Shown here: positions 38,712 to 50,613 of the stretch, in pieces
How the letters are laid out: the number at the start of each line of letters is the position of its first letter
How positions within the stretch are numbered: position 1 is the stretch's first letter
Source: Sclerurus mexicanus
Lineage: Eukaryota > Chordata > Aves > Passeriformes > Furnariidae
Length of the DNA stretch: 64,000 nt
Assembly: GCA_013396755.1 (NCBI GenBank)
Contig: VWZF01004899.1
Coordinates: 129,857-193,856 of the forward strand
Reading direction: 5' to 3'
Position numbers and translations under genes: made by a program
The notes under the pieces: model-generated
The model's input: the letters and a program-made list of their open reading frames with translations, nothing else
Database searches by the model: none
What the model was told of the DNA's origin: nothing

Positions 38712-40901
38712 AAGCAATTCACTTCTACTTGTAGCCAGGACATAACGTTTCATGCAGCATAACATAACAGTAACTTCCACAATTCTATGCATGGACATTT
38801 TTCCAATTTTCTGCTATTGGTACCATCCATTTAAAAGGTGGATATCTAATCTCCAGAATTTTCTTTTTGCATTTTATTAAATAAAATCTATGAGAAAAAC
38901 AGCTATAGAAAGGAAGTATCAGTGAAAAAATACACCTTCTTTTGACTGAAAGAGGAAGGCAAGAAATTACATGAAAATTTTGAACAAAATCATAACTTCT
39001 CCACCAATGTAGATAAAAATCTGTTGGAGACAAAACAGTTTTCGGCAAAACTCTGCAAGTACGATGCTTCTGACTGCAAGCCCATTATTGAATGCAAGGA
39101 GGGAATAAGTGTAAGACTCCGAAAGGGCAATCCTAACGTTACAAAATATAGACCCAACCACTGAAGTATAATTTTTCATGTTAATTTTGTTCTCTTATCA
39201 TCAATATGTAGCCAAATATTAAAAAAAAAACAAACAAATCAGCAGTAAAGTTAGTTTAGAAACATGAAAAAAACTCTCCCAGTAAAACAATACTGATACC
39301 TAGTTAATTAGGTTAACAGCCTTTTATCTTGTGGAATAGTTTTCCTCACACGAATACTCTATTAATGATCTCTTGTTTGTCTCTACAAATGATAGTGCAC
39401 TTCCAGAAATCTACTGTTACCTGCTTCTTTTCTTAATGATAGAGCTGGATTCTTCAGTGGTCGAATTGCTGGAAACACATTTTTCAGCATAAATATCTTA
39501 ACATGATTTCTGTGCCTCTTCACATAAATAGATGTAATATCTAAGCTCAAGACAGGATTCCTTCGAATGTCACAGTAGGATCTCTCCCTTCCTTCTTAAG
39601 ATATGTGCATCTGGTCTCCAACTTTACCACATAAAATATAGAATCAGTATGTTTTACTGCTTTATTCTTTTGGGCTCACAATAGAACAGTCACACATATA
39701 CAGAATTATGGTTGCCAGCAAAATAAATAAGCAGTGATAAACCCTGTAATATTATTTCTATAGATACTTACAAGAATTGCTTAAATTCTTGGGAATTCTT
39801 GAACTATATTTTTAGCCCTCAAAATATGACACATCTAACAGCTACTCAAACATGAAAAGATGAACTACAGATGTAACATTTTCTCAAGCCTGTCTTATGA
39901 TATTCAAGCATCTTTCACTATTCTCCTACTTCTGCCCTACTGCACTCCTAAGTATCTAGGATCTATCCTGGGATCAACCAATATGTTACATTTTTCTCCA
40001 GTAAAGGCTCCTTATCACTGTTCAGAGTTCTAATCTGCTTTCGAAATAATTTTAGTTACTTCTTTGAATTTATTTTTTTTATTATGTCTTGCTCTGGCAA
40101 ACATCCTTTAAGTGATATATGTCTGTATTTCTAATATTTGCAACATGGGTGAATGGTATTGACTATTTTGGCAATTCCATGCATAACACATCTGAATACA
40201 ATTCAATGCATGCTTTAGCTCTTTTATAAATAATAGAATATGCAAGACACTGAACAGGCAAAAAGGTATAACACAGAAGCATTATAACTATAAGAATATC
40301 TCATTTTAAGACAATGCAGAATTCCATAAATAAGTAACCTTCTCTGATAATTGATTAGAGCAGATGTTTATGTTTGTACTCATGTTGCTGTTTATAGATG
40401 GTTACAAATGAAAATGGATATATTAAGTTTCTTTTGAAACATACAACAGGCTGGAGAAAAATGATGACAAGTATCTAGGGCAAGCCCTTTAGGTCTTAGG
40501 AGGAGTGACTATTCTTTCCCAAGGCCCCACAATCATTTAAAATGATGAGGATTTTTTTAATGATTTAATATAGTGAGTTGAGCTACATTCCATTAGATAT
40601 AATTAGACCTAGACAGGAAAGGTAGATCTGAAAAGCTAATGAAATATTATTCAGATTCAATCTAAGATTGTTGATTAGGATAAAGCTAACCCTGATTAGT
40701 ATAAACAAGATAGGTGTTAGAGACCTTATTTTTTTTTCCTTTTAATTTCATTTTTATGTTAGTCTGAGGAGAGTTATAACTTGCCATTTACTTAAAGAAG
40801 GTACATCTAGAAGTATTATTTTCCTTATATTTCCTAATATTTTTTCCTTTCATCATTATACTTTCAAAGCCTTCATCATTTGACCTCTTCTATACCTGTA
40901 C

Positions 40902-40927
40902 TCTCATCTCTCTCTCTATATATATGT
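40902..40927. repeat. CT/TA microsatellite
   Basis: Short compound tract with TCTCATCTCTCTCTC passing into TATATATA. Confidence 0.85.
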
Positions 40928-41504
40928 ATTCCATATGACTCTTAAGTCTCACCACAATCCTGCTCCATATGGTAAGTGCTCATTTTGCAATGAGTTGGCA
41001 CAAGATCAGTGCTCTCCATGAGTCCCACTTAAGCTCCATCATAATTTCTTCAAACAGTTCATAGCTATATAAACCCCTACCTTGAGGGATTAAGTAAGAT
41101 CTAAGTGATGTATAGATTTTGTGCTGGCCTTTCACATAGCAGTGAATTTCATCTTCTATCAAGTCCCACTCCCAGCTTTATACCTTCTTCGTACCACTTC
41201 TTAACACTTTCATCAGCCTCCCAAATCCTATGTGTCAAGCAGTTGCTGAATCCTCATACAAATCTCCCTTTAAACCTATCTCTTTCAAAAAATTGCCCTT
41301 GCTTCCAATGTCTAAATACATGATGCTTTTGAGACTTGAAAAGTGCTCAGTCTAAAAAACTGTCTGTGGAAACAATGAAGTGTTGCTAAACTCGGCATGT
41401 GTCCCAAAGTAAACCTCAGTGGTGGTGCTCAAATAGTGAATTAATGATATAAGATGTTTTTAGCCAACTGGTTTCACTATGGTCTTTTAAAACAGGCTTT
41501 GAAA

Positions 41505-41527
41505 ACTTGCAAATGGAATTTGCAAGT
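41505..41527. repeat. Perfect inverted repeat, 10-bp arms
   Basis: ACTTGCAAAT at 41505-41514 and ATTTGCAAGT at 41518-41527 are exact reverse complements separated by GGA. Each arm holds an octamer-like and C/EBP-like TTGCAAAT core. Confidence 0.9.
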
Positions 41528-42639
41528 CCAAAACAAATTTAATTTGTAAAAGGTCTTTCAGAAACTTGACATGTGTAATGTCTTTTCTTAGTCATCTTGG
41601 TGTGTACAGAAATGTACCTTAATTTAGATTTCTGGAATAAACAATTTGAGGTGTATATTATATTGTCTTAGATTTGTTATATTACAACAAAAATGTTTAT
41701 AAAATTACTATGTTATTCATTATTTCTCACATGGCAACTAATCCAGAAAACATCCTGCGGGTAATAGCCTACAGTAGTAACTTCTGAGAGGGACACCTCA
41801 TCTGCCTCTAGGCAAACCTGAAACCTGAAAAAAGTATAGCTCTTTTTAACAAATTACTTGGGATCAAATTTTCTGACCAGATGAGTAGGAGTAAGTTGTC
41901 ACAGTAAAAAATGATAACAACCCCTTAGATACTGATAAAAATATATTATAAATAGAAAATGCATGCATACATATGTACATATACATATAACATTACCTTA
42001 ATTTATGCCTTGGTAGAAATACACAAGCAGAGGGCATTAGGTGGGTAGAATCCAGCTACAGACTCAACTAATCAATAAGTGGGCATTGTTTGTGCTTTTG
42101 ATTATTCTTGTTAATGAATTTTTTGTACATGGACAGCCTAGACCACAGCTACTTTTTGTAGTCTGTGTTCCTATAGGAGCACACAATGGCACAATGGCAT
42201 TCTATTTCCAGTCAAGTATAGAAGTTACCTTGGATTTATCAGACATAATTTCTATCAATGCTATTTCAGATTACATTTTAATTCATTCCTCTAATCCATC
42301 TACAAAAGACTATTAGTCACAACTAATTTACTAATACAGCTCTATTATAGGAAGAGCTTTCTGAAGTAACTCTGATTTTAATTAATCTCTATTGTGCACT
42401 CAGTCCAGATTTTGGAGTGACAGATACATAAATAGAAAAAGACAACGAAATATACAAATACAAATGCTCTCTCTTTCATGCTTATATTTTAATATGCCAA
42501 AACAAAGAATTTTGTTTCTTACATACTAACACCTCTGTAATTCTTTTTACTTCATGGTTATATAGTTTTGCAAGAGATATTTCATTTCTTCCTGCCTTAA
42601 ATTAGTCTCTCACAGCAGAGATTTGTGGCAAGGGCTATG

Positions 42640-43310
42640 GAATTTGAGATACAGGTATAATATAAGGCCCAAATTCAGCTTTTTGATAAAGTTGTAATTG
42701 TGGTGGAGCTGGAAATCAGGGACACCTATGCACATCCAGTGCACTTGGTCATTAATTCCCTGGATGGCCCAGGAACACCTTGCCCAGTCTCTGAACAGAG
42801 ATAATTGGCTCATTGGAGACAACAAACCAATTTAAGAGGCAACAGCCTGACTACCTTGCCATCTTCACTAAAAAGTTACTAATTGTTTCAGGAGCTCTCC
42901 AGGTGGGACTCTCAGTCCTGGAGATCCTGCAGGCAGCTCTTGCTGTGCCTAGACCAAGTGACAAACACTACTTGTATACGTCAAAGCGCTGATTAGCATC
43001 CTGCGTGGACAACCTGGCAGTACTAGAGACCACCCAGCAGTTCCTGCTGCAGAACTGACCAAAGTGGACATAGAGAACATACTTGTAAATAGTCAGTAAA
43101 ACTGTCTCTGCAGATAAAGAAATGCTTATGCAGCCAGACATTCCTTTGTAAATAATTGAGACAATAAAGAGATGTTCTGTAACTAATTGCTAATAATTGA
43201 TAGCAGTGGATCCTTCACATATTGTATTGGTCACATAGGACCATGGCCCAGCAAATCATAAGAATTCAGCAAACCACCATTGCAAAACCCTTGTCCATCA
43301 TCACTTGGAA
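42640..43310 (+). repeat. Possible old solo LTR or other interspersed repeat
   Basis: This stretch differs from its surroundings. It is less AT-rich from about 42690 to 43080 and has no coding potential. It contains a polyadenylation-type signal in GACAATAAAGAGATG near 43160, followed by a T/G-rich segment, as in the R-U5 part of a retroviral LTR. I could not find clear TG...CA ends, a target-site duplication, a primer-binding site or any retroviral gene. A degraded LTR is one reading; a non-repeat, locally GC-richer patch is the other. Confidence 0.2.
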
Positions 43311-43362
43311 TAGAATTGGTCATCTTGTTTGAATTATTTGACTCCTCATGGAAATGCTACTC

Positions 43363-43377
43363 TGTGTGTGTGTGTGT
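43363..43377. repeat. TG dinucleotide run
   Basis: Fifteen bases of perfect TG repeat, just right of the LTR-like stretch. Confidence 0.9.
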
Positions 43378-43545
43378 CTGGTGAGTGACCTGTGCTCAGA
43401 AAAGCTGTGAGTTCCACGAAAAAGAAGACAAATTAGTCTAAAACAGAAAAAACCCTCTCCATTCATCCCTATTTTCGCTTTAAATAATTTGAGAGCACTT
43501 AAACTTGGCAATGTGTTAAATTTTGGTTGTGTGTTTTTGTTTGGG

Positions 43546-43564
43546 TTTTTTTTTTTTTTTTTTT
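43546..43564. repeat. Poly-T run
   Basis: Nineteen consecutive T after a GT-rich stretch (TTTGTTTGGG). It could be a minus-strand poly-A tail, but no recognisable retrocopy is attached. Confidence 0.9.
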
Positions 43565-45483
43565 GGAAACCAGGCCAAGTAAAGATTACATTCAGGTAGA
43601 AAATTCTAAGTGAATAATAATTTAAAGTTAGCTGCCTTTCCTGATTTATCACAATCTGAATATCGATACAAAGTATATAAATGGGAGCTCACAAAACTAA
43701 GATTTCCTTTCAACACTGTCATTCCCACAGGATCTGAAGAAACCAGCTTGATTTCCTTCCTCACAAGTTTCTCTGAGTTCATAAATCCATTATAAAGATT
43801 CTTTTGATGAAACTTCAGGTGCAGAAGTTTACCGCAAAAAACAGCTAAATCTCTTCCTAGTGTTAAATACAAAACTGTCAATGGCAGCTATTGTCAAACC
43901 CAAACTTTTCAGATTACCTACTTCTTTAAATTAACGGAATGCAGATTTTTTCTGTGCTGAGTAAAGCATGTTGATAATTTCCCAGCACTACCTTTTTTTC
44001 CTGTGTTGTTTAACTATATGTTTTGAAAAGCATACAGAGAGTCAAATATACTGTGTTCGTCACCGAGATGAAATCCTAGAGGTGAAAAGATTCATTTTTC
44101 CTTATGTCAGACCATGGTCACTGACAGTAACTGATTTATTCCTTTGCAAAAAGCAATCAGTTAGGACTGGAAAAAATCAGAACACAAAAGTATATGGAAG
44201 ACAAAACTGCAAAGCAACATGTCATACCATGTACTCTTTTTCCTGATGGTTGTTTGTACTGTTTAACAATATATTTTGTCGTTTTGCAAAAAAGTACTTT
44301 ACAAAAACTTCTTATAACCATTTTTTAGTATAAATTATGATCTACTACGTTTCAGTTTTCATCTTGAAAAACCATGTTCTGGTTTTTTCCAGTAAAAGTG
44401 TTTCATAGAGAAAAAGATGGGATGTTTTCCAACTAGCAATAGTTGTGAGACATTAAGATCCCTCCAGACTCTCCTTTTTTTCTCTTTTATGATAACGAGA
44501 ATATAAAAAACCAAAAACTTAATTAACTTAAGTTTTTAATTATAGGTATACTTTAATGAACTGACAACTCTGCATGCATGATGAATAAAGAATTATCTTT
44601 TCCCCTTTCAGACTTTATCTTGGTTTTGTTTCAGGGTTTTGTTCTGTTCATTTTTTTGGGGGTGGGGGGGAGCATTTCTGCATGGTCCACAATCTAAGCA
44701 ACAAAGCATACAAGAGGATAAACTAATATCTGCTTAACAATGCAAATAGTTTTTTAAAGTACAGTTCTGGATATATCTTGGCCTGGGATGGGAGAAAGCA
44801 AGTATATCTTTTCAGACAGTTTTACCTGAGACTTACTTTTATGAATTATACAATGATAGGTTAGGCAACAGAGGGAAAAAAAGCAAAGAATTTGCAAAGT
44901 TCCCTTTTCATAGCTAGACAGCTTCCTATTCAAACAGCTGCAGTCAAGATGAACATTTAAGAATCGCAGATAAATGAAGTCAGGCCAGTAATTTTTGTCA
45001 TCTTTTCATTCTTGAAGTGCCTCCATTTAAATTAACGTCCATTTGGCTACTTTTCAATATCCAACTTCCAAACAACTTTAGAGGAATTACTTATATTTTG
45101 GCTAAAAATAATACTACCTATCAGTATTCATTCTTCATTTACATACCGGTTTTCTGCCCTAAATACAGATATGTCTTGTATAGTATCTACTTAAAACTCT
45201 GTTTCAGAAATAAATGAAAATGATCTGGAAAGTAAATATTTTAATCAAATTCAATTGCAGTGCCAGGGAAAACTATCAAATTTCAGGGATATTTCCACAT
45301 ACTGCTTTGCTTTTTATTTGCCTAACTTGACAAACTCAATTTTAATAGCTTTTATACTTATCCAAAATCACAGTATTGTGTGAAAAATGTATACCTAACC
45401 CTGTTTATTTTTATGTGATATTTCCTCTTTTAAAGATGATTGTGATTTACTGAATTGTACTGAGTTCTACTCTGACACCACAG

Positions 45484-45491
45484 TGACGTCA
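45484..45491. promoter_or_regulatory. CRE palindrome TGACGTCA
   Basis: A perfect eight-base cyclic-AMP response element, the binding site of CREB/ATF proteins, lies in AT-rich intron. A CACGTG E-box occurs about 280 bp away at 45773-45778, next to an ATTAATTAAC tract at 45718-45727. No exon or promoter structure accompanies it, so function is uncertain. Confidence 0.3.
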
Positions 45492-46945
45492 ACATACATA
45501 ATCCATTTGAGATGGTGCTTTTGAAGTTTAAAAAAGCAAAGTAATAAAACTGCATATTTAGAAACTATGTGTTTAAATACTGAATTTAAAATATTTAATA
45601 ATATGTTCCTTCAGAAAATGTCATATTAGGAGACATCCAAAAAGGACTAGTGCTTTGGGAGTCAACATCCCTGGAAGCTCTATGTGCACTTGTTAGCATA
45701 GGGACAAGACTTCTAAGATTAATTAACTAATGCTTCAAAACTAATGTGCATAGGTTAAAGTGCATTAACACCCACGTGGACATTCATTCAGGACTAAAGT
45801 GGCCTTAATTTGCTGTGGCTTAATCCTTCTCAAAGGAGTTAGAGCAAGCTAAGGTGACTTCCAAGTAAGAAAATTCATATGGGAGTTTAATGCTCTTTAA
45901 CTGTTGCACAGTAATTTCATCAATTTAGTAAGATTTCGTAAGTGCTTACCATGTAAACAAGCTTTTAGATGCCAAAAAAAATAGTATCTCTGCTGACCAC
46001 TCCATTTGGGATGTCTTCCCCCACTCTTTGCCTTTGCTAATTGAAGATATAATTGCATTACCTTCTACCATGTTTAAGTAGCAATCACTGGACCATACAC
46101 TGAAGCAAACTGGACTTGCAGAGTCTCCATAGAGAAGAACCGACAGTAAGGACATATGTATCTGATTCTGCCTTGTTTCTGACCTGCTATGTGAACTTCT
46201 TAATAATGCTGCCATCTTTGCCTCTGATTCCCTAACTATAAAACAGAACCACATCTTACTTCCTATCCACTTGTTTCTGGTACACATACTACTAATGCAG
46301 GTTTCCCACACCATAAATTTCCTCATAGCTTATACACGTGCCCTGCACAGAGACTAGAAAAGATGAAATCCAGGCACAGGTGCAAGTCTGCAGTGCAGCT
46401 GTGATTTTCTACATATGTCTGATCAGCACAATTTAAAACTTTGGTTTACAAATGTAACATGTGATGGCGAGATTAGTTCACAATCCCTACAAATCAAAGT
46501 CACAAATTGGAACCAGATACCATGTGACCCTAAGCTATTTCAATTACTGTTAAAAATCAATACATGTGGTCATTTGACCTTTCTGACAATATTGCTCACA
46601 GAGCATATGTAAGCCTAACAGTGCAATTCATATGAGAATTGTCAGAGGATGCCTCGTGTTTATTCATAGTCAATGATTTTTAAATGCCTTTTTTCCATTC
46701 TTTGGGGGATAATATTATTAGTACTCTTATAAGAAAGGAACTGTACTCAAGTTGTCTTCCACAAAATTCCCAAAATAAACTGGACAGCATGAACATTTGT
46801 TGTATTTTATTTTGCTTTGCACACTTTAAAGAGACTGCAATCACAGAGAAATATGAAATGTACTATATGTCCTGGTAATACCACAGGATGGGCATAATAC
46901 TCATGTCAGGCTGCTCATACAGCCCCTATCTCTACCACTCCTCTG

Positions 46946-46977
46946 GGAAAAGCTCCCGGGAACAGCTTAGCTTTTCC
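46946..46977. repeat. Inverted repeat, 9-bp arms with 14-nt loop
   Basis: GGAAAAGCT (46946-46954) and AGCTTTTCC (46969-46977) are exact reverse complements. The loop contains the palindrome CCCGGG. The stem could form a hairpin in RNA of either strand. Confidence 0.85.
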
Positions 46978-48672
46978 AGGAGAGCTCTGATCTCAGCATC
47001 AACTTGCACCAAGTTTTAGGTTTGCCTAGACTATTTACCCCTGCTGTGTTTTCACAACTGTAACATCTCCATATATATCTTCAGTATCATTCATAAATGC
47101 ACCATTTGCTGGTGTCATGCATGTTACCCACTGTTTTACTGCCTCTGAAAAACAAAAATACCCATTCAATGATAGGTAATGCAGAGCAGCTCTGATATCG
47201 GCAAGCTTAGAGCCCTCTCCCTTGCTTAGATAAAATAGTCACTAACTAGGAGAAAACAGCAACCTTATTTCTTTTCCCATTATTTTACTTTATATTGCTT
47301 CATTTAATTATATATTTATCATTGTTTTTTCAGTTTTTCATCACATTCAGCCTGCTTCAGATATCTCCCTTCTCCACCAACTTCCTTACTTCAGCCTACA
47401 CAGTTCCAATAGGCAAATGAGAAAGTACTGTAACTATTCAAACAAATATGACTTTGACCCCTAATTTTTAGTTACCATGATGCATGCATGTCATGCCTAT
47501 CCCTTCTGTTGTTTTCCCCCATTTCTGTAAATTCCTACTACCAGCAGTTTTTGTTACCATTTATCATGGTATGTTTCTACACACATCTCAATCTGGCAGT
47601 CTTTGAGAACTTTCTTAACTCTGCTTATGTTAACCTTTGTCTTTAATAAGATCATAATATAGGTAAAGACACTTGTTAATACTTAAGAGATGAGCACTTT
47701 AAGGTACTTTTGCCTTTGTCTGGCCTGTGCTATACCTCCCCAACTACTCATCTACTTGTCTTTTAGTAAGGTCTTCTTAAAAGGAAAATTCTGCATATCA
47801 AACATCCCAAAGCCATTAACTATAGTGATATTTGGCTCAGTCAAGACATAGTAAAAATCTGAGAACAACTTATAATTTTTAAACATGTTTCTAAACATAC
47901 GTATTACTAGAGACCATGATGTCCAGAAAAAAATACATTCCACACTGAGAATTTAATCTAGCAATGAAAGGAGGATGGGAGAAATTGTACAGCTCCTTGA
48001 GTAAACAGTTGTTCACTAGCAAGTTAAGTGCAGAAGCTCACTCCTAGTACAATCAAGGAATATTTCTACACAGTTACCAAAGGAACAGAAATTTTGTCCC
48101 AATAAAGAGGTTGGCCAGAAAGTCTCATCTACCGAAGACAAAAACAGAAGTTTTGAAGAGTAAATTAAAAGAGCCTAGATTCTAGAAACTTCTTTTGTTT
48201 GTTTGTGTTTACCATGGAAGTTATTCATCTTGACTTTCATTTATTATTGGTTTTGCCCTATGTTTGCAGTTTGACAGAACAAGCCCATGCAATATGAAAT
48301 AGAAGAGCAAATTGATGGTGATCTTCAAATACGTTAAAGCTTGCCACACAGGATAAGGTAATTATTGTCTTCTGGGGATAGTTCTTAACTGTGCATAATT
48401 TGCTGTAAGGTAAATTTAGGCAAGAGAGTAGGAAAAAGCTTTCAAGTTTGCCAAGCAGAGGAATAAATTGTTTTGGATGCTATAGAATACCCACCACAGA
48501 CTGATTTTCAGAAAACAGACAGCAGAAACAGTTCATAAGATTTTTAACTTTTTGTGCATTGACCTTATGGGATGTCAATTAATACTTTGTTCTATAATTT
48601 TTTGAAAATGTCATGTATCTATGAAATAGAACTACAAAAACTTGCACATCACTTTTTAGAAGCTATCTTCTT

Positions 48673-48715
48673 CCCGTTACAAGGGTAATGCATTAGACCA
48701 CTGCACCAGGCAGCC
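48673..48715 (-). other. tRNA 5'-half look-alike (relic of a tRNA or tRNA-derived SINE)
   Basis: On the minus strand, GGCTGCC could be an acceptor strand. TGGTGCAGTGG matches the RNA polymerase III A-box. GTGC and GCAT can pair as a four-base-pair D-stem around an 11-nt loop containing GG. CCC TTGTAAC GGG forms an anticodon-type hairpin with a seven-base loop. The total of 43 nt is the normal length of a tRNA 5' half. No B-box (GGTTCGANNCC) or T-arm follows, so it is not a functional tRNA gene. Coincidence is possible. Confidence 0.2.
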
Positions 48716-50592
48716 CCAGGAAAAGGCTCTATAATACCAAAATAGTTCTTTGCATGGAAATATGCACACACCACTTTACAATTTTTCAAGAGGAGTCAGC
48801 CGCTCAGCAAATCACATTGTTATATTGTGTTATGATGAATAATGTTTTCATAATGATGTGGCATGTCTAAATGACACAAACCTGGCTTTCTACCAACAAT
48901 GTAAAGCAGTTTACTTTTTTTTTAAGAGGGAAAAAGCCATTATCAGTTCTTATAGCAAATTTCACTGCAAGAAAATGGCCACAGATCAAGGTAATACAAA
49001 GTATTCACCGAGTCCTTAATTATGAGAAATCAAAAAAGTTTTAAGTATTTTAGAAGAAGAAGATGCTTTCATAGAATGGTGCATATCTCCACACATCAAA
49101 ACTACAGAAATATATAACAAAAAATAGAACTGAAAGTCAAATACTGTCCTGGAGGTTTTGGAAACACCCACAACATTTCCAAAACCCAGAGCATTTTTTT
49201 GTAGTAAGATCAGTTGGCATTAATAGTACAAGCAACTGGGTTTTCCTCACTGCAAAAAAACCCTTTTGGATAATAATGCAATAAATAAACAGTATTTAAT
49301 ATCATTGTTTTTATTTGATGCATTAATACAAAAGCAGCAAAAAATCTTTTAAGTAGCATATTCTCCTTTGTTACAAATAGCTCACCCTGAGATTTTCTCC
49401 TTGAAACTTTATAAGACTGCTAGATCTCTTTTAATGTCATAGTTTTTCATAAACACAATATAGCTTTTTGCCTTCAAATTGTACCTTGAAAAGTTGCCAT
49501 GACAGCATGAAGAATTCTGTTCAGCTTGCAATCCTCTGTATGCTTTGCTGCTCCTTTCTTACCAAAGTCTCTTAGCACCTGCCCAGACAGGCACTTGGCA
49601 ATGTGATTAACTCCTATCATGTATCAGCCTTTTCTTTTGCTCATCATTCCTCTGTGTGAACTACATAATGTTTAGCATTTTGTTCTTGTAGAATGCTGGT
49701 TTTGTTGCTGTTATTTTACAGCATGTTACTAGGTCCTCGAGTGAGAAAGGCAAGGACAAAAAATTCTGTTGCAAGACTAGAAGGTGGCATGAAGTGATAC
49801 TCCTGTGGTCCCCTAAGAGTTAACTTTAGAGTCTCACATCTCTTCTCTAGTGCTCCAGCACCTTAGACTTACTCAGCAGCCTGTTCCTGAAATGTGCTAG
49901 TGAAAAAGACAACACAGAAAGTTGGAGCAGGAGGGCTACTCAGTATTTGCTCAGTCCTTTCACCTAGTAGCTGATGTTTCAGGTTCCTGGAGCCCCTGCC
50001 GTACCCTGACTCTGGCTCCTGAAGAAGTTGTCTGGAAGGACAACAGTAATATAGTCCCTACTTACTTGCGGCGTGAGATTCTCTATACAACAAGTACTGA
50101 AACTTAGTGTAGAACTATAAAATCAATTCAGAATGAAATCAGTGCTGCTGTCACCATGCATCAAGTTTATAAGACAGAACATTTTAGGTGTCAGAGGATT
50201 TTTGCTTTAACTTACCACATATTTTGAGATCACATGCAACTATATTTATGAAAAGAAGTTCTTTTTTACTCAGGAAAATATATTGTCTGCATTTGCTATG
50301 GGTCAAGTTGGGATTTTTTTTTTAATCAGTCACCCAATCCTAATTCTAATAGAATACCTCTGAATAGTTTTATACTAATAACTGCTCTGTAGAGACTCCT
50401 GAAATTATAATATATTAAAGACCCATCAGCCTATCAGAAGAACATGTAATTTTATGTTCATTACTTCTTGGTTCCTGACTATAGAATTTGGATGGTTGCA
50501 CCTCAATTAAAAGTTGAATCAAAGTTAATATAATTTAAATAAAAACTTCAATAAAAAGTTAAAGTTCTGTTCTTAATAGCATTAATACCCTT

Positions 50593-50613
50593 TAATGACC
50601 GCTACGGTCATTA
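50593..50613. repeat. Perfect inverted repeat, 9-bp arms with 3-nt centre
   Basis: TAATGACCG (50593-50601) and CGGTCATTA (50605-50613) are exact reverse complements around CTA. Two CpGs are kept in AT-rich DNA. The GGTCA half-sites point outward, resembling an everted nuclear-receptor element. Confidence 0.9.

Noticed and set aside
45946..46326. Open stretch of 126 codons on the minus strand
   Set aside because: It was considered as an AKAP6 exon or a retroelement piece. No AKAP6-like or reverse-transcriptase-like motif is visible, and its edges are not convincing splice sites.
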